A stretch of DNA of 38,818 bases, from positions 1 to 38,818 of the forward strand of contig CAYWVC010000009.1 in NCBI GenBank assembly GCA_964461635.1, given 5' to 3'. The notes beneath the pieces are model-generated. The model saw only the letters and a list, made by a program, of their open reading frames with translations, was not told the DNA's origin and did not search any database. Shown here piece by piece: positions 32,802-38,818 of this stretch. The stretch comes from RGIG3994 sp964461635. Its GTDB lineage: Bacteria > Bacillota > Clostridia > Oscillospirales > CAG-272. Made by a program: the position numbers and the translations under genes. The first letter of the stretch is position 1, and each line of letters begins with the position of its first letter.

Positions 32802-33176
32802 TTATTTTATAGGTCTCAGATCACAATAATCCAGTTCAAGATGCTTCAATATATCATCTGCGACAGCGTTGAAATTATTTCGTATATTATCGTTTGAATA
32901 TCGCAAAACAGAAATTCCCCACGAAGATAAGAACGCACTTCTTTGTTCGTCTGCTTTTTTGTGTTCAGGCGATAAGTGCTGTATACCATCCACCTCAATA
33001 ACGATCTTCTTTTTCGCTATGTAAAAGTCGACAATATAGTTTTCAATATTATGCTGTCGTCTTACGTTAAATGGAAGTCTTGTCAGAAGATCATACCACA
33101 GATGCTTTTCCTCGGGTGTCATATTTTTTCGTAGCGTTCGCGCATTCGACACGAGTTTTTTGTTGTAAGGTATCAT
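32802..33176 (-). CDS. DUF559 domain protein (Vsr-like endonuclease fold)
   Basis: A 124-aa protein of the DUF559 family, related to very-short-patch repair and PD-(D/E)XK nucleases. RTLRKNMTPEEKHLWYDLL, then VRRQHNIENYIVDFYIAKKK, then IVIEVDGIQH, which holds the acidic catalytic residues, and GISVLRYSNDNI are all typical. The start at 33176 is preferred because GGATGAGGAG lies just upstream; this ribosome binding site is part of the repeat arm itself. Its local base composition is AT-richer than the neighbours, consistent with acquisition. The true activity of the family is not established. Confidence 0.88.
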   Translation of the reverse strand: MIPYNKKLVSNARTLRKNMTPEEKHLWYDLLTRLPFNVRRQHNIENYIVDFYIAKKKIVIEVDGIQHLSPEHKKADEQRSAFLSSWGISVLRYSNDNIRNNFNAVADDILKHLELDYCDLRPIK

Positions 33177-33182
33177 TTGACT

Positions 33183-33229
33183 CCTCATCCACCACTAACG
33201 TGGTCCCCCTTCTCCCGCAGGAGAAGGCT
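33183..33229 (-). repeat. Right double-hairpin arm of the DUF559 element
   Basis: Hairpin 1 is CCTTCTCC (33208-33215) with GGAGAAGG (33220-33227). Hairpin 2 is ACCAC (33191-33195) with GTGGT (33200-33204). CCTCATCC (33183-33190) is the reverse complement of the left GGATGAGG. Confidence 0.85.
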
Positions 33230-33363
33230 TTTTATGCCTCAAAAAGTTTCATATTTGTATTACAAATGCCATCGTATACCCATACCGCTGTTATAGCGTC
33301 AAAACCGCAGAAAGTCAATCCGCAGTCTCTGCACATTCTCCGTTAAGGACCCCCGTAAAATCA

Positions 33364-33381
33364 GCCGTGCGGCGGTGTTTT
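33364..33381. repeat. 18-bp inverted repeat, right copy
   Basis: GCCGTGCGGCGGTGTTTT, the exact reverse complement of 32624-32641. It abuts the reconstructed stop codon of the DUF308 gene. Confidence 0.85.
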
Positions 33382-34009
33382 CAACTTTTGGCGCCGAGCA
33401 GACCGCAAACACCGTCGATAATAAGTACGACTCCTATCANNNNNNNNNNNNNNNNNNNNNNNNNNNNNNNNNNNNNNNNNNNNNNNNNNNNNNNNNNNNN
33501 NNNNNNNNNNNNNNNNNNNNNNNNNNNNNNNNNNNNNNNCTTTTGGCGCCGAGCAGACCGCAAACACCGTCGATAATAAGTACGACTCCTATCACGATGA
33601 ATACCCAATCCACGACCACCCACTTTGCCGCGACGAGGAACACACCGCACAAAACGGTTATAACCGCGTAAAGAATAGGCAAAAGCTGTTTTTTCTTCCT
33701 TTTCAATGCATTGATAAGATCAACCAATCCCCTGACGGCAAGAAATACGCCGAGAACGATAAGGGCTACCTCAACGATCATCCAGCCGCAAACGAGGATA
33801 ACAATACCTCCGATAAGGCTCAACGCCCCGGGAAACACAGCCCCTCGTATCATTGCAACGATACCGTAGACAACAAGAAGCACTCCGGCTACCGTCATAA
33901 TCCAGCTCAAAATACTGTTCTTAAACAAGATAAACAGTACGCCGAGCACAATGTAAACGATAGACATCAAAGCGGAATTACCAATCAAACTATTTGATCT
34001 CTTTGACAT
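33381..34009 (-). CDS. DUF308 (HdeD-like) membrane protein, interrupted by an assembly gap
   Basis: A small polytopic membrane protein with about six short helices, each pair followed by a Gly-rich turn (VYIVLGVLFILF, GVLLVVYGIVAM, GGIVILVCGW, VLGVFLAVRGLVDLI, GVVLIIDGVCGLL). This is the DUF308/HdeD pattern; function is unknown outside enteric acid resistance. The ATG at 34009 has GGAAGGAG upstream. As written, 100 Ns break the frame (629 nt is not a multiple of three). If the 55-bp repeat on both sides of the Ns is collapsed, the gene becomes 474 nt, an intact 157-aa protein ending LLGAKS, with its stop at 33381-33383. Confidence 0.8.
33440..33539. other. Assembly gap (100 N) flanked by an exact 55-bp direct repeat
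   Basis: Bases 33385-33439 and 33540-33594 are identical over 55 bp. A fixed run of 100 Ns between identical ends is what scaffolders leave when two contigs overlap but were not merged. The real sequence most likely has one copy and no gap. Confidence 0.9.
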
Positions 34010-34055
34010 ATTTACTCCTTCCCGCCGACGCGCGGCGGCACAAAACGTTAAAATC

Positions 34056-34100
34056 AAAAAAGCACGGGGACAATACCTTAAACAAGGTAACGCCCCCGCA
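34056..34100 (-). terminator. Terminator of the rpmG-secE-nusG-rplK-rplA operon
   Basis: A long GC-rich stem (GCGGGGGC side 34093-34100, GTCCCCGTGC side 34062-34071) with an inner ACCTT/AAGGT hairpin, followed by TTTTTT on the minus strand, just after rplA. Confidence 0.85.
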
Positions 34101-34114
34101 ATTTTTAGCTTTTA

Positions 34115-34807
34115 TCAGCCCAACTTTGCCTGATTGACCTTTACGCCGGGGCCCATCGTGGATGCGAGAACGCAACTCTTGATGTACTGACCCTTCGCGG
34201 CGGCAGGCTTCGCCTTAATGATCGCGCCCAGAAGAGTGTTGAAGTTCTCCGTGAGCTTCTCGGCACCGAAGGATGCCTTACCGATCGGGCAGTGAATGAT
34301 ATTGCTCTTGTCAAGGCGGTATTCGATCTTACCTTCCTTGGCTTCCTTAACTGCCTTCGCAACGTCGGGGGTAACGGTACCCGCCTTCGGGTTAGGCATA
34401 AGTCCCTTAGGACCGAGCACACGGCCGAGACGACCGATGACCGGCATCATATCGGGGCTGGCAATAACGACGTCGAAGTCGAACCAATTCTCTTTCTGAA
34501 TCTTCTCGGCATACTCGGGACCGCCGGCGTATTCCGCGCCTGCGTCAAGAGCCGCCTGAACCTTATCACCCTTGGTGAAGACGAGGACGCGAACCTTCTT
34601 ACCCGTTCCGTTGGGAAGTACGACAGCGCCTCTTACCTGCTGATCAGCGTGACGCGAGTCAACGCCGAGACGGACGTGGACCTCTACGGTCTCATCGAAC
34701 TTTGCCTTTGAGGTCTGGCATACGAGTGCAAGTGCCTCGGACGGATCGTAAAGCTTGCCCTTTTCAAGCAGCTTAACACTGTCCTGATAATTCTTACCCT
34801 TTTTCAT
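34115..34807 (-). CDS. rplA: 50S ribosomal protein L1
   Basis: A 230-aa L1 protein of the ribosomal stalk base that binds 23S rRNA. MKKGKNYQDSVKLLEKGKLYDPSEAL is close to the usual start, although shortened in this report to the motifs YQDSVKLLEKGKLYDP, GAVVLPNGTGK, GRVLGPKGLMPNPK and GTVTPDVAKAVKEAKEGKIE. It is the last gene of this operon. In most Firmicutes rplJ and rplL follow, but here a strong terminator and an unrelated gene follow. Confidence 0.97.
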   Translation of the reverse strand: MKKGKNYQDSVKLLEKGKLYDPSEALALVCQTSKAKFDETVEVHVRLGVDSRHADQQVRGAVVLPNGTGKKVRVLVFTKGDKVQAALDAGAEYAGGPEYAEKIQKENWFDFDVVIASPDMMPVIGRLGRVLGPKGLMPNPKAGTVTPDVAKAVKEAKEGKIEYRLDKSNIIHCPIGKASFGAEKLTENFNTLLGAIIKAKPAAAKGQYIKSCVLASTMGPGVKVNQAKLG

Positions 34808-34821
34808 CTCTCGCTACCTCC

Positions 34822-35247
34822 TCAGTCCTCGACGGTAACGCCCATGCTGCGGGCAGTTCCGGCGATCATGCTCATTGCCGCCTCGATGGATGCCGCGTTA
34901 AGGTCGGGCATCTTCGTTTCGGCGATCTTTCTGACCTGATCCTTCGTCAGCTTTGCAACCTTCGTCTTGTTCGGGGTTGCGGAAGCCGTCTCGATACCGG
35001 CATACTTCTTGATAAGAACAGCTGCCGGAGGGGTCTTCGTTATAAACGTGAAGGAACGGTCGGCGTAGACAGTGATAACGACGGGGATGATAAGTCCGAT
35101 GTCATTCTTCGTTCTTTCGTTGAATTCCTTCGTAAATACCGGAATAGCGACACCGTACTGTCCGAGCGCGGGTCCTACCGGGGGCTGCGGCGTCGCCTTA
35201 CCGGCGGGGAGCTGCAGCTTGATATAGCCTAAAACTTTCTTTGCCAT
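34822..35247 (-). CDS. rplK: 50S ribosomal protein L11
   Basis: A 141-aa L11 protein, part of the GTPase-associated centre. Motifs are KLQLPAGKATPQPPVGPALG, FTKEFNERT, FITKTPPAAVLIKKYAG and a C-terminal rRNA-binding domain ending GTARSMGVTVED. The frame extends upstream, but the ATG at 35247 has GGAGGT and gives the normal N-terminus. It lies 14 nt upstream of rplA. Confidence 0.97.
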   Translation of the reverse strand: MAKKVLGYIKLQLPAGKATPQPPVGPALGQYGVAIPVFTKEFNERTKNDIGLIIPVVITVYADRSFTFITKTPPAAVLIKKYAGIETASATPNKTKVAKLTKDQVRKIAETKMPDLNAASIEAAMSMIAGTARSMGVTVED

Positions 35248-35334
35248 TGCTAAATTACCTCCAATGTGGTTTGTACGGGAGAATCGGTGAAATTTTCCCC
35301 CTCCCACTGATTGCGGCGTTTGCCGCTGTTTTGA

Positions 35335-35880
35335 TTAATTGTCGCGCCTGACCATTGAGGAGTCAAGCTCAACGGGCATATCGCGCCGACCGCGCTTTAC
35401 GAGCACCGTGACCGTTCTGAGGTCATCCGAGACCGACTGTACCGTTCCCGAATAGCCCGAGAAGAGCCCGTCCGTGATCGTCACGTTGTCACCGACGCTG
35501 AATGCCGCTTTAACTTTTCTTTCTTCGATGTTGAGAGCCTCAACGTCGTCCTCCGAAAGCGGAGTGGGCCTGGAGCCCGGTCCGACAAAGCCGGTGACAC
35601 CGCTGATATTTCTGACAGCGTGCCAGCTCTCGTCGGTCATAGTCATTTTTACGAGGACGTAGCCGGGGAAGATCTTTGTTTCCACGATCTTGTCGGCGTT
35701 GCCGTCGCTTCCCTTTTCGACAGTCGTCTCGACCGGGATCCTGATATCGTAGATAAGATGCTCAAGTCCGCGGTTCTCGATGACCTTCTCAAGGCTCGCC
35801 TTGACCTTATTTTCGTAGCCCGAATAGGTGTGCGCCACATACCATCTCGGTCCAACGTTCATTTCGTTTATGTCGCTCAT
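35335..35880 (-). CDS. nusG: Transcription termination/antitermination protein NusG
   Basis: A 181-aa NusG that binds RNA polymerase and couples elongation to other processes. The NGN domain begins PRWYVAHTYSGYENKVKASL and includes FPGYVLVKMTM and VRNISGVTGFVG. The KOW domain (FSVGDNVTITDGLFSGYSG) is at the C-terminus. It starts 11 nt after secE and is followed by an 87-nt gap before rplK. Confidence 0.97.
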   Translation of the reverse strand: MSDINEMNVGPRWYVAHTYSGYENKVKASLEKVIENRGLEHLIYDIRIPVETTVEKGSDGNADKIVETKIFPGYVLVKMTMTDESWHAVRNISGVTGFVGPGSRPTPLSEDDVEALNIEERKVKAAFSVGDNVTITDGLFSGYSGTVQSVSDDLRTVTVLVKRGRRDMPVELDSSMVRRDN

Positions 35881-35891
35881 CGTTTATACCT

Positions 35892-36443
35892 TTATTTAAG
35901 CAAAGGTCCGATAAATTCCGTCAGTGCTTCGATTCCCTTCGTAAATCCAAGGTCGAGCAAGCCGACGACGATCGCGATCACGACCGCGACGATGACGACG
36001 ACGAGCGTTCCCTTCCAAGTCTGCTTCCAGCTGTACCAGGAGATCTTCTTCCACTCGCTCTTAAGTCCGCGCAGGAACTTAAGCGTCTTCACGCGGCGTT
36101 TCGGTATTCCGAAGAATATCACGGCACACACGGCGATCGCCACAAGGACCACACCAAGCGGTATCAGAGTCCAAAGGATCGAATCCCCCGCGCTTTCTTC
36201 TTCATCGTCCGTATCGCCGGCCGCGGTGGTCGTCGAATCGGTCGGAGCCTTCGTTTCGCTTCCGCCGTCGGTAACGGTTGCGGAAGCGCTGTCCTCGCCG
36301 CTGTCGGCGGGAGCTTCCGTGACCTCACCGGTGGTGACGTCGGCGTCGGCGGCTTCGGTATCCGCGAAGCACGTGAGTGTCAGAAGCGACGTAACGAGAG
36401 CAAGCAGTGCGACGAGCACCAATACTCTTTTCATTGATTTCAT
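35892..36443 (-). CDS. secE: Preprotein translocase subunit SecE with extra signal peptide and acidic extracytoplasmic domain
   Basis: SecE is the small clamp subunit of the SecYEG channel. The core is clear at residues 118-178: KTLKFLRGLKSEWKKISWYS, then a transmembrane helix (about 145-165). The position between rpmG and nusG is canonical. The protein is 183 aa, however, where single-helix Gram-positive SecE is about 60-70. The extra N-terminus comprises a signal-peptide-like segment (residues 1-27, ending CFA), an Asp/Glu/Ser/Thr/Ala-rich stretch of about 60 residues (28-87) and an additional helix (89-113). The predicted topology is an acidic tail outside, then helix, SecE amphipathic segment in the cytoplasm, then helix. 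The start is backed by GGGGGAC. Confidence 0.9.
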   Translation of the reverse strand: MKSMKRVLVLVALLALVTSLLTLTCFADTEAADADVTTGEVTEAPADSGEDSASATVTDGGSETKAPTDSTTTAAGDTDDEEESAGDSILWTLIPLGVVLVAIAVCAVIFFGIPKRRVKTLKFLRGLKSEWKKISWYSWKQTWKGTLVVVIVAVVIAIVVGLLDLGFTKGIEALTEFIGPLLK

Positions 36444-36457
36444 CTGACCGTCCCCCG

Positions 36458-36619
36458 TTACTTGGATTCCTTGTGAAGAGTGTGTTTGCGGCAGAATTTG
36501 CAGTACTTCTTCATCTCAAGCCTGTCCGGATCGTTCTTTTTGTTTTTCTTTGTGTCGTAGTTTCTCTGCTTGCATTCACTGCATACGAGAGTAACCTTGA
36601 CTCTTGCGTCATTAGCCAT
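36458..36619 (-). CDS. rpmG: 50S ribosomal protein L33
   Basis: A 53-aa zinc-ribbon L33. Reading from ATG 36619, it begins MANDARVKVTLVCSECKQRN and has the two Cys pairs CSEC (residues 13-16) and CKFC (40-43), so it is the zinc-binding C+ form. It ends in KHTLHKESK. AAGGAGGTGCC lies before the start. It is first in the operon, 14 nt before secE. Confidence 0.96.
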   Translation of the reverse strand: MANDARVKVTLVCSECKQRNYDTKKNKKNDPDRLEMKKYCKFCRKHTLHKESK

Positions 36620-36639
36620 TTGCTTTTCGGCACCTCCTT

Positions 36640-36675
36640 AAAAAATTTGCCCGAACGCTTTACGTCGGGCGTTCG
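36640..36675 (-). promoter_or_regulatory. Alternative hairpins and T-run in the rpmG leader
   Basis: In the minus-strand leader, CGAACGC/GCGTTCG (36669-36675 with 36652-36658) and GCCCGA/TCGGGC (36665-36670 with 36649-36654) cannot form together. The latter is followed by AAATTTTTT just before the rpmG ribosome binding site, so it resembles an attenuator. Confidence 0.5.
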
Positions 36676-36744
36676 TACCTCCCTCTGTGCACGGCTCCTT
36701 GGCGCGGGCATACTGAAAAAAGCTCTGTTCACAGAGGTGGAATT

Positions 36745-36773
36745 ATTATACCACTCATTCTCCCCTGTGTCAA
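36745..36773 (-). promoter_or_regulatory. Promoter of the rpmG-secE-nusG-rplK-rplA operon
   Basis: A consensus TTGACA (36768-36773), 17 nt, TATAAT (36745-36750) with TGG before the -10. The leader to rpmG is about 120 nt. Confidence 0.85.
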
Positions 36774-36820
36774 GAGCTTTTCTCAAATATTACGAGATTT
36801 TGCGTGTGCTTTTCGGCACT

Positions 36821-38731
36821 TTAATTATCCTTTTTCTTTTTGCGGAAGATCAGCACGGCAGCCGCAACGGCGATTCCGACAGCGGCCGCGGCAATGATGA
36901 TCCACAGCACCGTCAAATCGGAGGACTCGCCGTCATTTTCCGACGGCACCGCAGTAGTTGAGTCCGTATCGGTGTCCGTGTCTGTCTCCGTGTCGGTCAC
37001 CGAGGAGGACGCGGAGGCGAACACAATTCGCCCGCTCCCGTTCACCGTTCCGTAATCGACGGTCAGCCCCGGGTACTTTGCCGCAAGAGGCGAATTGGTC
37101 GCTCCGACCGTCCCGTTTTCAAACGCCTTTACGTAGCTCGCAAGGACCATATAGTCCTCCATCACGTAGTCAAGCACGTTGACCGCACCCTCAAACATAG
37201 CGTACCCGTCGCCGAGATCGCGGAGCGTGTAATTGTATCCCGCAAGATTATATGTTGCCTGAAGATCAAGATCGCACCAAGTATCGGTTGCCTTGTCGTA
37301 GACCTTTACGTCGTGCACGCGGTATTCGCCGGTCGGCGCACCGCACCAAACGCCCTTGTCGTCCTTTTGCGTCGTATCGGGAATGCTCGTATCTATCTTG
37401 TAGGTCAACCCCGACACCTGCAAAAAGCCGCCGTTTTCGCTTGTACCAAGATCTCGTGCGCCCCATTCGAGCGCGTCAAGCATCTGCTGCCCCGTCACGG
37501 TCTGCAGGCAGGCAACGTTGCCGAAGGTATGTATCTCCTTACAGGTCCTGTAAGTAAGATCGCCCGTGACCGCCTGATTGCGGATGCCGCCACCGTTCAT
37601 CATGGCAAAGTCAACGTCCATACCCATACTGTCAAACAGATAATAGAGCGCATCGGTAACGAAATCGCCCGAATTCGTCTCCTGAATTCGCACGAGGCGG
37701 TTCCCTGCCTCGTCATAGTTGTTGAGAGTCACGTCCGCCGAGCCTATCTTCTCCCCGAGCTTCGCATCGATCTCGGCGATCCAAGCGTCCTCGATCGCCT
37801 TGACCGTCGCGTCGGGCGTGACGTTTGCGAAATCGTCCTTCGTCAGGAGCGAGGTCGTGATCTTCCCGCCCGAGATCACAAGCTTGCCGACCGCGCCGAA
37901 ATATTCGCCGGTCTGGGTCAGCACGACGGTGTTCCCACCCTTGTCGGCGACCTCCCTCATCGGGACGGTCGAGTGCGAGTGCCCGTCGATAAAAGCGTCA
38001 AGCCCCGTCGTGTTGGCTATAACGTCCTCCGAGCGCCAAGGGTCGGAAGACGCGTCGATCCCGAGATGCCCGAGCGCGATCACGAAATCCGCCTTGCCCG
38101 AAGCCCCGTCGATCGCCGATTGCACGGCGGCGTAAAGTGCCGAGCCGTCGTTGCCGCCCGCAATGCCGTAGATATAGTTCCCGTTGCCGTCCTGGAAATA
38201 GGCGGGAGTGGAGGACGTGAAGGACTCCGGCGTGGTGATGCCGATCACGGCGATCTTCACGCCGCCGACCTCAAATATCCGATATGCATCGAGCACGGTG
38301 TCGCCGACCTGCCCGTTCGATTCGTGATAGAAATTGCAGGATAGGTAGGGGTAATTCGCCCATTCGATCGCCTGCAAGCAGCCCGACATACCGTAGTCGA
38401 ATTCGTGATTGCCGAGGGTCGCCGCATCGTAGCCCACGGCGTTCATCAGCTCAACGATCGTCTTGCCCTTGTCCATCGAGCCGTACGCCGTCCCCTGAAT
38501 ATGGTCGCCGGCATCAAGGAGCAATGCGTTGCCGTAGCTCGCCTTGAGCGCGGCAAGCTTTGAGTAGGTTATCTCGGAGTTGTCAACGTGGGTGTGAATA
38601 TCGTTAGTGTAGAATATAACGACGTCGCCGTCGTTGCCGTTGCCCGGAATATCGGCAGCCAGCACTGCCGCGGGCATTATGCCGAGGCACAGACACAGCG
38701 AAAGTATCAGACAGATAATTCTTTTTTTCAT
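36821..38731 (-). CDS. Surface-anchored 5'-nucleotidase/metallophosphatase
   Basis: A 636-aa extracellular bifunctional UDP-sugar hydrolase/5'-nucleotidase-type enzyme that releases phosphate from nucleotides. A signal peptide covers residues 1-25 (ending VLA-AD). The metallophosphatase domain has IFYTNDIHTH, LLDAGDHIQG, LGNHEFDYG, ALGHLG and DGHSHS. The C-terminal nucleotidase domain has FVTDALYYL and MMNGGGIRNQAV. Residues about 570-600 are an Asp/Thr-rich linker (TDTETDTDTD), followed by a transmembrane helix and a KKKK tail, so it is held at the membrane. It is monocistronic, with its own promoter and AAGGGGAA upstream of the ATG. Confidence 0.93.
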   Translation of the reverse strand: MKKRIICLILSLCLCLGIMPAAVLAADIPGNGNDGDVVIFYTNDIHTHVDNSEITYSKLAALKASYGNALLLDAGDHIQGTAYGSMDKGKTIVELMNAVGYDAATLGNHEFDYGMSGCLQAIEWANYPYLSCNFYHESNGQVGDTVLDAYRIFEVGGVKIAVIGITTPESFTSSTPAYFQDGNGNYIYGIAGGNDGSALYAAVQSAIDGASGKADFVIALGHLGIDASSDPWRSEDVIANTTGLDAFIDGHSHSTVPMREVADKGGNTVVLTQTGEYFGAVGKLVISGGKITTSLLTKDDFANVTPDATVKAIEDAWIAEIDAKLGEKIGSADVTLNNYDEAGNRLVRIQETNSGDFVTDALYYLFDSMGMDVDFAMMNGGGIRNQAVTGDLTYRTCKEIHTFGNVACLQTVTGQQMLDALEWGARDLGTSENGGFLQVSGLTYKIDTSIPDTTQKDDKGVWCGAPTGEYRVHDVKVYDKATDTWCDLDLQATYNLAGYNYTLRDLGDGYAMFEGAVNVLDYVMEDYMVLASYVKAFENGTVGATNSPLAAKYPGLTVDYGTVNGSGRIVFASASSSVTDTETDTDTDTDSTTAVPSENDGESSDLTVLWIIIAAAAVGIAVAAAVLIFRKKKKDN

Positions 38732-38769
38732 TTGATTAAATTCCCCTTTTCAACTTGATCCGAGGACCT

Positions 38770-38798
38770 ATAATATCACTTTTTCCGCCACAATTCAA
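38770..38798 (-). promoter_or_regulatory. Promoter of the 5'-nucleotidase gene
   Basis: TTGAAT (38793-38798), 17 nt, TATTAT (38770-38775) with GTGA before the -10. Confidence 0.6.
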
Positions 38799-38818
38799 TA
38801 GCCCCGGCGTAAATATTT

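Larger units (their letters stand above)
32753..33229. mobile_element. Putative DUF559 element: nuclease-like gene between inverted double-hairpin arms
   Basis: Arms at 32753-32799 and 33183-33229 are inverted copies built from the same parts: a first hairpin CCTTCTCC/GGAGAAGG, a second hairpin, then GGATGAGG. The outer hairpins and GGATGAGG are conserved, but the second hairpin differs in sequence while keeping pairing (CAGCC/GGCTG on the left, ACCAC/GTGGT on the right). The only gene between them is the DUF559 protein, with its stop 2 nt from the left GGATGAGG. No target-site duplication was identified. The mobile nature is inferred. Confidence 0.55.

Noticed and set aside
33385..33594. The repeat-spacer appearance of two identical 55-bp units around the N run, as a CRISPR or tandem repeat
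   Set aside because: There are only two copies, they lie in coding sequence of the DUF308 gene, and the space between them is exactly 100 Ns. Contig overlap explains it better.
1..38818. tRNA genes, rRNA genes, CRISPR arrays and insertion-sequence transposases
   Set aside because: No tRNA cloverleaf, rRNA segment, repeat array or transposase frame could be recognised on either strand.

Overview
This 38.8 kb window reads as chromosome of an uncultured Gram-positive anaerobe of the class Clostridia, probably Oscillospirales-like. The evidence is the low-to-medium GC Firmicute gene set (trigger factor-clpP-clpX, rbgA-rnhB-yraN, an exo-defective-type PolA, ThiT, a DUF368 protein, a DtxR-family regulator), a type A RNase P RNA, lysine and TPP riboswitches, and near-consensus sigma-A promoters. 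It appears to be draft assembly: positions 33440-33539 are 100 Ns flanked by an exact 55-bp direct repeat, which looks like an unmerged contig overlap.

Layout. 136-4946 (minus): malQ, polA and a bitopic membrane protein, all overlapping, behind one promoter. 5050-8636 (plus): lepB, rbgA, rnhB, yraN and an M19 dipeptidase, with very tight junctions. 8693-9765: a small DUF1540 protein and a metallophosphoesterase. 9787-13267 (plus): tig, clpP, clpX, closed by a strong terminator shared with the convergent DUF368 gene. 14336-17078 (minus): a lysine-riboswitch-controlled amino-acid ABC transporter whose binding protein has its two lobes in swapped order. 17117-18717 (minus): an NCS2 uracil/xanthine-type permease behind a transcription attenuator. 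18755-19188 (minus): rnpB with its own promoter. 19185-20248 (minus): thiT under a TPP riboswitch. 20294-24744 (minus): an apparently autoregulated TetR operon with a membrane-anchored Ntn-type amide hydrolase and a large lipoprotein of unknown function. 24759-28110: an ABC-F ATPase preceded by a RecA-cleavable-type S24 repressor, whose promoter faces that of a phage-type HTH gene. 28111-32163 (minus): FAD oxidoreductase, ACT protein, PFL/DUF711 protein and a BadF/GlcNAc-kinase-like protein, divergent from a DtxR-family regulator. 32753-33229: a DUF559 endonuclease-like gene bounded by inverted double-hairpin arms, probably a small mobile element. 33381-34009: a DUF308 membrane protein interrupted by the N gap. 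34056-36773 (minus): rpmG-secE-nusG-rplK-rplA, with an unusual SecE. 36821-38798 (minus): a surface-anchored 5'-nucleotidase.

Most of the window is housekeeping sequence. The strongest unusual signals are (1) the circularly permuted lysine-type binding protein, (2) the DUF559 gene between structurally covarying double-hairpin arms, (3) the TetR/amide hydrolase/lipoprotein operon, (4) the S24 repressor with face-to-face promoters and (5) SecE with a signal peptide and an extra acidic extracytoplasmic domain. All identifications come from reading the sequence; no database search was run.
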